From contig JAOAEQ010000006.1 in the NCBI GenBank assembly GCA_026416715.1, positions 74,061 to 138,060 on the forward strand: a stretch of DNA of 64,000 nt, read 5' to 3'. The notes under the pieces were generated by a model. The model was not told the origin of the DNA. It did not search any database and saw only the letters and a list, made by a program, of their open reading frames with translations. Positions 25,791-34,525 of this stretch are shown in pieces. Position 1 is the first letter of the stretch. The number at the start of each line of letters is the position of its first letter. Source of the DNA: a bacterium. Lineage in GTDB: Bacteria; UBP4; UBA4092; JAOAEQ01. A program made the position numbers and the translations under genes.

Positions 25791-26774
25791 TTACTCAATT
25801 TTAGAATTTGCACCATTCTGCGCTGCGCGTTCTAACCGGTCCATAATCGCTCTTCCCAAGCCAATTTTGGGCACCGGTTCCGCGTAAATTATATCTAACC
25901 CTGCTTGATCAAGTTCATGAAGACATTCGAACAAATTCGCTGCTGCTTCCCGCAAATCACCTTTAGTAGAGAGAACCGCTATTTTTGCATATGCTTCAGA
26001 AAATGACGGGGGCGTTAATGATAATAGACCAATTTTTTGTTTCCGGTCAATGTTGATGTTTCTGTTTATAATTTTGAGCGGCGTTCGCGGGGAATAATGC
26101 TGGGGAAGTTGACCGGGTGAATTGGGTTTCGCTGGTAAGAACTTAGGAAGTTTCACCTTGCCGACTATTTTCTCGATATCTTCAATTGGTAGCCCGCCTG
26201 GCCGCAATAAAACAATATCTTTCCCAACAAGCGAAAGCACGGTTGATTCTACACCAATCGGCGTTTTGCCAGCGTCAAGAATAAGGGCAACGCGATTTTT
26301 CAGTTGGGCTGGGATATGTTTAATTGCAGTCGGGCTTAATCGTCCGAATAAATTCGCACTCGGAGCCGCAATTGGCGTTCCAGCTTCTTGAATTAGTGAT
26401 AACGCTACCGGATGCGCTGGCATTCGAACTGCAACATTAGGCAACCCTGCGGTAACAATATCTGGCACAGTCTCCTTTTTCGGGAGAATAAGCGTCAATG
26501 GTCCTGGCCAAAATTTTGCCGCGAGCTTCTCCGCACGTTCACCTACCCTCTGACATAATCTTGGCATGTCGTCAACCGCCGCAATATGAATAATTAATGG
26601 ATCAAACCTCGGACGCCGTTTAACTTCAAAAATTTTTGCTACCGCTTCTGGATTAAAAACACTTGCGCCAAGCCCATAAACTGTTTCCGTGGGAAAAATC
26701 ACTATTTCACCGTTTCTTAATAATTCCGCTGCAAGCTTGATGGATCGTCGGCTAATCTTGACCACTTTTGCCAT
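25791..26774 (-). CDS. tsaC: L-threonylcarbamoyladenylate synthase (Sua5/YrdC)
   Basis: 327 residues from the ATG at 26774; a TTG two codons upstream is possible. The YrdC domain (about 1-205) shows IVFPTETVYGLGASVFN, the basic KRRPRFDPLIIH and PIAAPSANLFGRLSPT. A C-terminal Sua5 domain (about 210-325) follows, so this is the long Sua5 form rather than short TsaC. It makes threonylcarbamoyl-AMP from threonine, bicarbonate and ATP for t6A37 of ANN-decoding tRNAs. It lies 79 bp downstream of purE on the same strand. No tsaD, tsaB or tsaE is in view. Confidence 0.93.
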   Translation of the reverse strand: MAKVVKISRRSIKLAAELLRNGEIVIFPTETVYGLGASVFNPEAVAKIFEVKRRPRFDPLIIHIAAVDDMPRLCQRVGERAEKLAAKFWPGPLTLILPKKETVPDIVTAGLPNVAVRMPAHPVALSLIQEAGTPIAAPSANLFGRLSPTAIKHIPAQLKNRVALILDAGKTPIGVESTVLSLVGKDIVLLRPGGLPIEDIEKIVGKVKLPKFLPAKPNSPGQLPQHYSPRTPLKIINRNINIDRKQKIGLLSLTPPSFSEAYAKIAVLSTKGDLREAAANLFECLHELDQAGLDIIYAEPVPKIGLGRAIMDRLERAAQNGANSKIE

Positions 26775-26853
26775 AAACAAGTTGATGGTTTTCTGTCATG
26801 CTGTAAATATTTTATGAGGGGTGAACCGCTGAAAGAGACCCGGTTATTGTTCT

Positions 26854-27393
26854 CTATTTTTTGTCTTCAGACCGATTTCGCATTTTCCGCAGATATGTCT
26901 TATATCCAAACCGTTCCAGTTCTTCCGATTTTCTTTCAACTTCCTTTTTCAAAGTTGATTTATACCGATTAATTCTCTTTCTTAATTCGGGATATTTTAT
27001 ACCTAGAATTTCAACCGCTAAAATCCCGGCATTTTTCGCATTGCCAACCGCTACCGTCGCTACTGGAACGCCAGTAGGCATCTGCGCAATCGATAACAGT
27101 GCATCTAGCCCTTGCAATTGTGCCGTCGGGATTGGCACCCCGATAACCGGTATTGCAGTTAACGAAGCGGTCATCCCGGGTAAATGCGCCGCTCCACCTG
27201 CCCCAGCGATAATTACCGCTAATCCTTTTTTCTCGCTAGTTCGCGCATATTTAACCAGTCGATTTGGGGTGCGATGTGCTGAAACTATGGTGAGTTCATA
27301 CGCTATCCCAAACTTTTGCAAGATTTCTGCTGCTTCCTTCATCACCGGTAGGTCAGAATCACTACCCATAATTATGCCAACTAACGGTTTCAT
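26854..27393 (-). CDS. purE: N5-carboxyaminoimidazole ribonucleotide mutase (PurE)
   Basis: 179 residues. The class I PurE signature is intact: [15 protein letters not shown] at 8-22, SAHRTP at 43-48 and [11 protein letters not shown] at 69-79. It moves the carboxyl group of N5-CAIR to make CAIR in purine synthesis. A basic, Lys/Arg-rich C-terminal tail of about 25 residues (about 155-179) exceeds the usual length (near 160). The start lies 2 bp after the purK stop on the same strand, so the two are translationally linked, in the order purK-purE. Confidence 0.95.
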   Translation of the reverse strand: MKPLVGIIMGSDSDLPVMKEAAEILQKFGIAYELTIVSAHRTPNRLVKYARTSEKKGLAVIIAGAGGAAHLPGMTASLTAIPVIGVPIPTAQLQGLDALLSIAQMPTGVPVATVAVGNAKNAGILAVEILGIKYPELRKRINRYKSTLKKEVERKSEELERFGYKTYLRKMRNRSEDKK

Positions 27394-27395
27394 GG

Positions 27396-28541
27396 TTAAA
27401 CCTCCGCTTTAACTTTTAATATCTGTTTAACTTCTTTAGCTTTTTCGAGTGCACATTCTATCTGTTTATCCACGATAGTAATATGTCCCATCTTGCGATA
27501 GGGTCGGCAGATTTTTTTTCCATAGAAATGAAAGGATACCCCAGGAATCGCTAATACCGTTGGTAATCCTTCAATAACTGGCGGACCCTCACTTCCTTCT
27601 TCGCCAAGGATATTGAGCATTACTGCCGGAGATAACTGTGCGGTTGCTCCGAGCGGTAGCCCGGCAATCGCGCGAATATGCTGTTCAAACTGGCACGTCA
27701 TACAGGATTCTATAGTATAATGCCCAGAATTATGCGGGCGTGGCGCGATTTCATTAACCAAGATTTTCCCGGATTTCGTTAAAAACATTTCTATACCAAA
27801 AACACCTACGCCATCAAGTATTTCAACGGTATTAACTGCGATTTGTTGTACCTGATTGGCGATTGCTGGGTCAATTCGTGCGGGCGCAATTACCAGCTCA
27901 CAAATGTTCGCACGCGGATTAAACACCATTTCAACTACTGGATAACTGACGATTTCGCCAACCGTATTTCGCGCAACCATAACTGCCAATTCCTTTTCAA
28001 TATCAACGTATTCTTCGACGAACATTCCGTGCTGTTCAAGTCCCGCCAAATCTTGCCGGTTACGTATTATCCTTAATCCGCGACCATCATATCCTCCTTT
28101 TCTTGCCTTGTAAACAAACGGAACCGGCACGGTATTAAGAAATTCAGGTGATATGACTTTATCATATTTAGGAACCGGAATCCCTGCCTGCGTTAACCGT
28201 TCTTTCTGTTTCAGTTTATCCTGTATCACTTCAACTAAATAGGGCGATGGATATATTCGATGTCCTTTATCAACCAAATTTTTTAAAACGTCTATATTAA
28301 TATGTTCAATATCCTGCGTGGTAACATCATTCTTTTGCACAAGTTCATTCAATTTATTCGCATCATAAAATGTCGCGACTAGTTGACGGTCAGCAATTTG
28401 CGCTGCTGGACAGTTCGGGGTCGGATCTAACACTGTCACTGCAAACCCCATCTTTTTTGCTTTCAATGCCATCATTTTCCCTAATTGTCCACCGCCAATA
28501 ATCCCGATTTTCATTAGTGGATATTGAAATATCTTCTTCAT
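27396..28541 (-). CDS. purK: N5-carboxyaminoimidazole ribonucleotide synthase (PurK)
   Basis: 381 residues with an ATP-grasp plan. The N-terminal [20 protein letters not shown] is the nucleotide-binding start. The central region has [16 protein letters not shown] and [19 protein letters not shown], and the late part has [18 protein letters not shown], a PurK hallmark. It makes N5-CAIR from AIR, ATP and bicarbonate for PurE. The start at 28541 is supported by GAGGTG six bases upstream; an ATG nine codons later (28514) would also fit the fold. It forms a tight operon with purE. Confidence 0.95.
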   Translation of the reverse strand: MKKIFQYPLMKIGIIGGGQLGKMMALKAKKMGFAVTVLDPTPNCPAAQIADRQLVATFYDANKLNELVQKNDVTTQDIEHINIDVLKNLVDKGHRIYPSPYLVEVIQDKLKQKERLTQAGIPVPKYDKVISPEFLNTVPVPFVYKARKGGYDGRGLRIIRNRQDLAGLEQHGMFVEEYVDIEKELAVMVARNTVGEIVSYPVVEMVFNPRANICELVIAPARIDPAIANQVQQIAVNTVEILDGVGVFGIEMFLTKSGKILVNEIAPRPHNSGHYTIESCMTCQFEQHIRAIAGLPLGATAQLSPAVMLNILGEEGSEGPPVIEGLPTVLAIPGVSFHFYGKKICRPYRKMGHITIVDKQIECALEKAKEVKQILKVKAEV

Positions 28542-28584
28542 ATATTCACCTCGGCACTATCGACTACCGTTTGGTCTTTCGCTC

Positions 28585-29280
28585 TTAAAGGCTAATAGCT
28601 TGCGCTCCTTCAAGAAAACCAAGCACCGCGGATATAGAAGTCACCTGTTCTATCTTCGATTCCGATAATCGAACCGGCTGCTCTCGGCTATTTCGATTAA
28701 GCCAACATCCAACCATACCGACTCTGGTTGCTGCGGTAACATAATCGAACTGGTCATCGATAAACATACACGATTCCGGTTTACAACCAAGTTTCTCTGC
28801 CGTATATAAGTATATTTCCGGTTCCGGTTTCGCCAGCGCAACTTCATACGATAACGTGACCGCATCGAAATGAGATTTTAACGCTAATGTATCGATTACC
28901 TTGCCCCATAAACTTCCGAGATTGCTGATTAATCCAAGGTTATATCCCTGTTCTCGCAATTTGGTTAATGTTGGTAAGGTATCTTCAAAATAGCGGACAT
29001 GTTCCCGCATCGCTAGCCGAATTTCAACGAGTTTCTGGATTATCTGCGGGTCGGGAACTTTCCCCATTTCTTTCAGGATTACTGCAAAGTAGTCAGATAA
29101 CGCTAACCGCCCTTTAAAATATTCTATCCGATGCACTGCCGATTTCGGTGCCCAGTTCTCGCGAAAGACTTTACTTGCGACACCGGCAACCGCTGCCATG
29201 TTATCTAATTCTGTATTGAGTATGCTCGGTTCGATATAGATTAACGTATCAAATAAGTCAAATATAATCCCTTGCATCAT
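28585..29280 (-). CDS. HAD-superfamily hydrolase
   Basis: 231 residues from the ATG at 29280; an in-frame GTG three codons upstream is possible. HAD motif I reads FDLFDTL: the nucleophile Asp is present but the residue two positions on is Phe, not the Asp used as acid/base by phosphatases. Motif II is LISNLG, the motif III lysine lies in LAKPEPEIY and motif IV is FIDDQFDYVTAA. Haloacid-dehalogenase-type members also lack the second Asp, so this may not be a phosphatase. It is the first gene in a minus-strand run with purK, purE and sua5, 43 bp upstream of purK. Confidence 0.82.
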   Translation of the reverse strand: MMQGIIFDLFDTLIYIEPSILNTELDNMAAVAGVASKVFRENWAPKSAVHRIEYFKGRLALSDYFAVILKEMGKVPDPQIIQKLVEIRLAMREHVRYFEDTLPTLTKLREQGYNLGLISNLGSLWGKVIDTLALKSHFDAVTLSYEVALAKPEPEIYLYTAEKLGCKPESCMFIDDQFDYVTAATRVGMVGCWLNRNSREQPVRLSESKIEQVTSISAVLGFLEGAQAISL

Positions 29281-29382
29281 ACATCGCACCGCTGATACAC
29301 GCAGGATACTTAATCGTTTTATATTTTATCATAGACTCCCGCTAACTTGCTGAAGATTAATTTTATTGTTTAAAATTTTTAA

Positions 29383-29420
29383 TGATAATATCTGTGTTAA
29401 TCTGTGTAATCTGTGGCTAA
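29383..29420. repeat. direct ATCTGTGTTA-type repeat before radical SAM gene
   Basis: Three near-copies of TCTGTGTAA (near 29391, 29400 and 29409) stand in a row directly in front of the radical SAM start. The string is of a kind common in intergenic DNA and recurs in degenerate form elsewhere in this window (59177-59275). Confidence 0.5.
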
Positions 29421-29424
29421 TACT

Positions 29425-30438
29425 ATGACAGAATTCCATATTCAATGGCATATCACCGACCGATGTAATTTGCGTTGTCTCCACTGTTATCAGGAGCAAT
29501 TTACACGAGACACTGAACTTCATTGGCAACAGCTACAACACATCTGCGATAATCTTTTCGCTACCATGGAACAATGGAATGCGCAACTAACCATCGCATT
29601 AACTGGCGGTGAACCGTTGTTAAAAGAAGAACTCTGGCAACTGATGGATATCCTTAGTTCATCTCCTGTTGTCTCTTCATTAAGCATTATTACTAACGGA
29701 ACAGTTATCAACCGGTATTTATCTGAGCTTAACCAAGTACGGAACCTAACCCAACTGCTAGTATCGTTAGACGGAATTACCGCAGAAACGAATGATGCCA
29801 TCCGCGGAAAAGGAACGTTTGCGAAAACCATAGCGAATATCCAATTGGCAAAAGAACAGCTTGAGGTTCCCATCGGGATAATGTTCACGTTACTAAACCG
29901 GAATTTCGCAGAAGCGCATGATATTATTCCGTTTGCGAAAAATCTTGCGGTTGATAGCGTTATCCTCGAACGGTTTATTCCGCTCGGGCAAGGACGAGAC
30001 CTGAAACATGAAGTTATCTCTACGAGAAACCTAGATAATTTATATCGCAATCTTTTCATCCAATGCGACCTAGAATATCATCCGGAAGAAATGGTTAAAT
30101 ATCGCGCGTTGCAACTTCTGTTTGAAAAAGATTCAGTTCATCCGACGCTCTTAGGCGCAGAGTGTGTTGTTGGAAAGGACGGTATGGCGCTGTTACCGGA
30201 TGGAACAGTTTTCCCGTGTCGTCGATTTAATATACCGATTGGAAATCTACTAGACACCTCACTTGATGAACTATGGCGAACCTCTGATGTGTTAAGGAAT
30301 ATCCGAAATAAAGAGTTATATAAAGGTGCTTGTAGTATCTGCAGGGTTACGGATTGTTTCGGATGTCGCGCAATGACCTACGCCTTAACCGGAGATTATC
30401 TGGCGGAAGACCTGCATTGCTGCATTAAACCAACTTAG
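29425..30438 (+). CDS. radical SAM/SPASM domain protein
   Basis: 337 residues from the ATG at 29425; an in-frame GTG four codons upstream is possible. The radical SAM triad C14-x3-C18-x2-C21 lies in RCNLRCLHCY, and ALTGGEPLLKEEL supplies the SAM-binding GGE motif. A C-terminal SPASM region supplies further cysteines in FPCRRF, CSICRVTDCFGC and a final CC. This plan is used by peptide-modifying maturases, sulfatase maturases and heme-carboxylyase-type enzymes. No short precursor peptide gene was found within a few hundred bases, and no sulfatase is nearby, so the substrate is unknown. It precedes an exported sialidase-like gene on the same strand. Confidence 0.85.
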   Translation: MTEFHIQWHITDRCNLRCLHCYQEQFTRDTELHWQQLQHICDNLFATMEQWNAQLTIALTGGEPLLKEELWQLMDILSSSPVVSSLSIITNGTVINRYLSELNQVRNLTQLLVSLDGITAETNDAIRGKGTFAKTIANIQLAKEQLEVPIGIMFTLLNRNFAEAHDIIPFAKNLAVDSVILERFIPLGQGRDLKHEVISTRNLDNLYRNLFIQCDLEYHPEEMVKYRALQLLFEKDSVHPTLLGAECVVGKDGMALLPDGTVFPCRRFNIPIGNLLDTSLDELWRTSDVLRNIRNKELYKGACSICRVTDCFGCRAMTYALTGDYLAEDLHCCIKPT

Positions 30439-30537
30439 CTTTTTTGGATACTACGTGTTATAATGAAAACCACATATCAAGACGTTCACGGTGGATTCTA
30501 AAAGATAAAAACAACGATAATTCCGGAACTTTCATCT

Positions 30538-31542
30538 ATGCTGAAGCATCATATAATAGTATTCGGGTTGGTTCTATTATCAAATTTATTCTATGCAATA
30601 AAAGGATACGCTGCCATGCAAGCGATAGAGTACAACCAAATCCAACTTCTTGAAGTTAAAAAAATTTGGGATAAAGCGCCGCATAATGCTTTTACCGACC
30701 TTATTCGATACCGCAACCGATGGTGGTGCGCTTTCCGAGAAGGACAGAACCATGTTTCACCAGATGGCGCAATTCGGATTATCGCGTCGTCGGATGGTAA
30801 CATCTGGAAATCCGTCGCATTATTGCGTTCAAGAACCGAAGATTTACGCGACCCGCATTTAACCATTACGCCGGATAATCGGCTCATGCTGAATGCTGCC
30901 GGTGCGATTAAACAAGGGAATGTGTTTATCCGCCAATCCTATGTATGGTTTTCAAAATCTGGTAGAACTTGGGGAGAAGCGATTCCGGTTGCCGACCCAA
31001 ACTTTTGGATATGGCGGGTTACCTGGCATACCAAATGTTGTTATGGGATTGGGTATAATACCTTCAGTAAAACTGTCCGCCTGTATCGAAGTCAGGATGG
31101 TTCTCGGTTTGAACCGATGATTAATGATTTCAATATCCCAGGGTTTCCTAACGAAAGTTCCATTATTTTTTCTTGCGGAACCGCATACTGTTTACTGCGC
31201 CGTGAACAGGATAACGCATTGTTTGGAACCGCAGTGTTCCCCTATTCGGATTGGCAGTGGAAAGATACTGGCGTCCGACTCGGCGGGCCGAATATGCTTC
31301 AACTCCCTAATTGCCAGATAATCGCTGCGGTGAGATTGTATGATAGACATACTCGAACCGCATTATGCTGGATTGATACTGAAACCGGAAAACTCCGAGA
31401 AGCGGTAACGTTACCTTCCGGAGGTGATACCAGTTATGCTGGTCTAGTTTGGTATAATGGTCTGCTCTGGGTAAGTTACTATTCTTCGCATGAAGGTAAA
31501 CCTTCTATTTACCTAGCTAAAGTTAAAATCGCTATGAGATAG
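30538..31542 (+). CDS. exported sialidase-like (BNR/Asp-box) beta-propeller protein
   Basis: 334 residues with a signal peptide (hydrophobic 5-20, cleavage near GYA-A). Asp-box-like turns appear as SSDGNIWKS, SKSGRTWGEA and SQDGSRFEP, as in GH33-type sialidases and relatives. Early residues FTDLIRYRNRWWCAFREG resemble the first blade with its Arg. The full arginine triad of true sialidases cannot be confirmed by eye, so exo-alpha-sialidase activity is only a suggestion; other propeller glycosidases are possible. It sits among other exported carbohydrate-directed genes (31.6-36.4 kb). Confidence 0.65.
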   Translation: MLKHHIIVFGLVLLSNLFYAIKGYAAMQAIEYNQIQLLEVKKIWDKAPHNAFTDLIRYRNRWWCAFREGQNHVSPDGAIRIIASSDGNIWKSVALLRSRTEDLRDPHLTITPDNRLMLNAAGAIKQGNVFIRQSYVWFSKSGRTWGEAIPVADPNFWIWRVTWHTKCCYGIGYNTFSKTVRLYRSQDGSRFEPMINDFNIPGFPNESSIIFSCGTAYCLLRREQDNALFGTAVFPYSDWQWKDTGVRLGGPNMLQLPNCQIIAAVRLYDRHTRTALCWIDTETGKLREAVTLPSGGDTSYAGLVWYNGLLWVSYYSSHEGKPSIYLAKVKIAMR

Positions 31543-31611
31543 CTAATGCCCCAGAACCCGACTGTTCTCCGTATATGATATATGAATGATGGACGGTTAA
31601 CAACCGGACTT

Positions 31612-32724
31612 TTATGGCGAATAAATTACCGTTCCTGCTCCTTCAACCCATAGCCGATTCCACGATTCTTCCCCGATTTTATTTACATGGATACCGTCTG
31701 CGCTTAATTCTTCCGGATGGTCTTTAAACCAGTCGTAGGCGTTAACCTTTCCCTTTCCAGTTATACGGTCAAAAAAGAGCGGACAGTATTTTCTGATTAA
31801 CGGGTCATAGATATTAGTGACGTATGGTCCCGACCCGTTTTCTTCCGGCGGAACCACCGGTTCCGTCTTATATGCACGATAGGATAATCGTGATAATATC
31901 GGGATTTTACCAGACCGCTTAATCATGGTAAGAATAGCAATTAAATCTTGTTTAAGCTGATTAGCGCCACCGGGATACGGGCGGTATTGCGTAACGTTAT
32001 TCCCCCCGATATGGATTCCGATATAACTTGCTTCCGGATGTTCAGCCAGAAACTCGGGTAACGCTTTTCGAAGATGGTCACTGCGCCAGCCACTTACTGC
32101 AAGGTTAAATACTACCGGGTCATATCCCGCAAACCGTTCTTGCACGAACCGTTTAAATACACTGTTCCGAATACTTTGCGCCTGAATACTCGCTCCAAGA
32201 ATCAACCAATAATCTTTTCTCTTTTTCCCACCAAGCTGATATAATCCGATATCCGTTATTTTCCGCTCGGTTGAACTTGTTACCATCAACCGATACCAGA
32301 AAGGAACCGGTTTGGTAGAGATAACAACCTTTTCTAAAGGCCATTGGCACGTCTTTTTCTCTAGAACGACCCAGCTACCATCAGCTCCGGATTTCGAATC
32401 TGCGGAACATTCGAGAATTACCACTTCTTGCGAACGCTTCGAAAACCCGCCAAACGTCCATAAAATCCGGTGCGGTTTCTTAGTTGCTGGAAGTTTAACC
32501 GCTACCCAAGCGGATTCTGTGCCAATCGACCACGTCATATCTTTCCCAGACAATAACGCTTGCCAGTCCCCTTGCGCAGGATTGAGCGTAACCTTTTCCG
32601 GAATATACCGCCAATTTTTTTCCGGTGATAGGTTTACACTATAACCGAAAGAAACATAGCCAAATGATACAATAACTAATGCGATAAAAAGCGAACGGTT
32701 TTTTCTCAGAATAAAATTTTTCAT
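31612..32724 (-). CDS. exported SGNH/GDSL-family hydrolase
   Basis: 370 residues with an N-terminal signal peptide or anchor (hydrophobic about 12-30). The first 160 residues form a beta-rich region. The SGNH core follows: block I LILGASIQ with the Ser nucleophile, block II SGWRSD, block III IGGNN with the conserved Asn, and block V DGIHVN with the Asp-x-x-His pair. All four blocks are intact, so esterase activity, for example deacetylation of acylated sugars, is plausible. It is the last gene of a minus-strand run behind a deacetylase-fold gene. Confidence 0.82.
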   Translation of the reverse strand: MKNFILRKNRSLFIALVIVSFGYVSFGYSVNLSPEKNWRYIPEKVTLNPAQGDWQALLSGKDMTWSIGTESAWVAVKLPATKKPHRILWTFGGFSKRSQEVVILECSADSKSGADGSWVVLEKKTCQWPLEKVVISTKPVPFWYRLMVTSSTERKITDIGLYQLGGKKRKDYWLILGASIQAQSIRNSVFKRFVQERFAGYDPVVFNLAVSGWRSDHLRKALPEFLAEHPEASYIGIHIGGNNVTQYRPYPGGANQLKQDLIAILTMIKRSGKIPILSRLSYRAYKTEPVVPPEENGSGPYVTNIYDPLIRKYCPLFFDRITGKGKVNAYDWFKDHPEELSADGIHVNKIGEESWNRLWVEGAGTVIYSP

Positions 32725-32767
32725 AACGTTGTTTTCAATTTATATTGTGTATGTTGCATTGAATCGG

Positions 32768-33550
32768 TTATTTTAGCAGTTCATCTATCCGGACAAACCG
32801 ATAACCTTTCTTTTCCAGATACTCTAATAATTCTCCTAATCGAAGATACATCTTATCAGTTCGTTTCGGGCCTGCGCCGATATGCATGAGAAGCAGAAAT
32901 CCGTTTAATCCATTCGGGTCTTCTTTCTCCTTTTTAATAATACTCTCGTATATCGTTTGAGATGAAACGAAATTTTTCGCATCGTCTTCAGTATAATCTG
33001 CTGTTGAGCGTGTTCCTGGAGTAAAATTAACCAGCGTTAACCCTTTTTCTCGACTCCATTCAACTATTTCTTGGTTATACCATTCATACGGCGGTATCCA
33101 GAATTTAACCTGATCGCGTTTCACGCCAAATTTCTCGATTTCTTTGAGGTTATTCTCTAAATCGGTCATAAACTCTTCTTTCGTTACCAAGGTTTTTTTC
33201 GGTCCTTCCCAGGGACAGTAGAGTGGATGTTTATCCGAATGGGGTCCAAGATAGTGTCCTTCACGAATAATCCGTTCGATAATCGGTTTAAATTCCGGGT
33301 TCCGAAAAAAATCACCAATGAAATAGAACGACGCTTTCGCATTATGCTTTTTCAGTTCATCGAGTATAATTTGTCCACCTTCCGCAAAATAGCCACCGGT
33401 GAACTGCAACGCAATCAGTTTTTTATCTTTCGGCCCGCGGATAATTCCGCCGTCTAGATATTCATACCTCGGGTCCTGTTTTGTTGTAGCAATTGAGCTG
33501 ATTATTAAACAGCTCATGGTAACCATAGGAACAAAACTTTCAATCATCAT
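32768..33550 (-). CDS. polysaccharide deacetylase-fold protein with altered metal motif
   Basis: 260 residues from the ATG at 33550, which has AGGAG seven bases upstream; the frame is open for 20 more residues, but that part reads through a dispersed intergenic repeat. A signal peptide (about 5-25) is followed by a NodB-like domain: IALQFTGGYFAEGG at the place of the usual TFDDG, ASFYFIGDF, GPHSDKH (metal His pair), FWIPPYEWYN and a final FLLLMHIG. The Asp pair of motif 1 is replaced by Gly-Gly, so metal binding would differ from canonical CE4 deacetylases. It may be a divergent or non-hydrolytic member. Confidence 0.75.
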   Translation of the reverse strand: MMIESFVPMVTMSCLIISSIATTKQDPRYEYLDGGIIRGPKDKKLIALQFTGGYFAEGGQIILDELKKHNAKASFYFIGDFFRNPEFKPIIERIIREGHYLGPHSDKHPLYCPWEGPKKTLVTKEEFMTDLENNLKEIEKFGVKRDQVKFWIPPYEWYNQEIVEWSREKGLTLVNFTPGTRSTADYTEDDAKNFVSSQTIYESIIKKEKEDPNGLNGFLLLMHIGAGPKRTDKMYLRLGELLEYLEKKGYRFVRIDELLK

Positions 33551-33576
33551 TTTTAATCTCCTAAACCACGAATTTG

Positions 33577-33645
33577 ATTTACCACAGAATTCGTCGCATC
33601 CGCAGAACATAGATAAAATCAGCGTTTTCGGTGAACTCTGCGGTT
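33577..33645. repeat. dispersed intergenic CCGCAGA/TCTGCGG element
   Basis: Contains a TACCACAGA-type string, CATCCGCAGAACATAGA and its counterpart GTGAACTCTGCGGTTAC. Variants of the same wording occur near 12090, 21115, 34385 and 63770, always outside genes. Confidence 0.45.
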
Positions 33646-34378
33646 ACATTTTTTCTATATATGATAGTATATCATGGAACCGCGTTACTACCGCATCGGG
33701 AATAATCCTGCTTCTCTTACTATTATAATTTTCTTTCGGTTCAATAAGTTTAACCAGAATCGTTTTCAAACCGAGCTGTTGCGCACCAACGATATCTATC
33801 TCAAGTAAATCACCGACCATAACGGTTTCCTCTGGTTTCGCTTGAAGTTCGGTTAACGCAACTTGAAATATTTTCGGATGCGGTTTCCGATACCCGATTT
33901 CCGCAGAAATGATTATTGCATTAAAATATTTAACCAAATCTCTATTCGCAGCAGCTTTTCGAATCAGCCGACCGGAAGTAGCATTTGAAACGAGCGCCAT
34001 ACTATATCCACGGGATTTAAGTTCAGCTAAAACTTCCGGAACTCCAGGAAATACCGGATACAAATTTTCTTCCGGTGCAAAAAACGCATCAACCGCTTGT
34101 TCTAACATATTCGGTGTAATATTTGTTATTCCAAGCCGAGATAACAGGTGAGCAAGCGATTCTTCTGCCGGATACTCTCGCAATTCCGCTTCCGCTTTCG
34201 CGAAATTCTCTTTTCGAATCTGTAAAAACGCTTGACCAAATGTTTCTCTATCAACCTTGATGTTTACAGAATCCAAATACGCTAGTAGACTAGCGATATT
34301 CTGGTCAAGAACTACTTCCCAATCGAGTTCTGTAGAAACGAGCGTATTTCCGAAATCGAACAAAATCGATGTAATCAT
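33644..34378 (-). CDS. HAD-superfamily hydrolase
   Basis: 244 residues from the ATG at 34378, chosen because GGAGA stands six bases upstream; an ATG two codons earlier is possible. HAD motif I is LFDFGNTLV: the first Asp is present but the residue two on is Gly, so the usual acid/base Asp is missing. Motif II is LVSNATSG, the motif III lysine lies in YRKPHPKIF and motif IV in VMVGDLLEIDIVGA. A cap domain fits at about 20-90. It sits between two exported hydrolase genes on the same strand. Confidence 0.85.
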   Translation of the reverse strand: MITSILFDFGNTLVSTELDWEVVLDQNIASLLAYLDSVNIKVDRETFGQAFLQIRKENFAKAEAELREYPAEESLAHLLSRLGITNITPNMLEQAVDAFFAPEENLYPVFPGVPEVLAELKSRGYSMALVSNATSGRLIRKAAANRDLVKYFNAIIISAEIGYRKPHPKIFQVALTELQAKPEETVMVGDLLEIDIVGAQQLGLKTILVKLIEPKENYNSKRSRIIPDAVVTRFHDILSYIEKM

Positions 34379-34452
34379 ATACATTCTCCGCAGAGTAGCA
34401 GAAGAAACAGTTATTTTGAACCACTATTATACTATAAACTATAAATAAAAAT

Positions 34453-34478
34453 GGCAAAAGGTCGAGCATCCTTTTGCC
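34453..34478 (-). terminator. intrinsic terminator after the SGNH-type protein gene
   Basis: A 9-bp perfect stem (GGCAAAAGG at 34453-34461, CCTTTTGCC at 34470-34478) with an 8-base loop. On the minus strand it is followed by a T-rich tail (TTTTTATTT). It lies 48 bp downstream of the stop of the gene at 34526-36424. Confidence 0.75.
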
Positions 34479-34525
34479 TAGTTATATCTTAACCTCTTAT
34501 TTCTAACTTCTGGCGCTAGGGTATT

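Noticed and set aside
26861-27412. 183-codon plus-strand ORF opposite purE
   Set aside because: It is a shadow of the clear purE reading frame: low-complexity translation, no ribosome binding site, no family motif.
29520-30059. 179-codon minus-strand ORF inside the radical SAM gene
   Set aside because: Antisense to a gene with clear catalytic motifs; Ser/Phe/Arg-rich translation typical of shadow frames.
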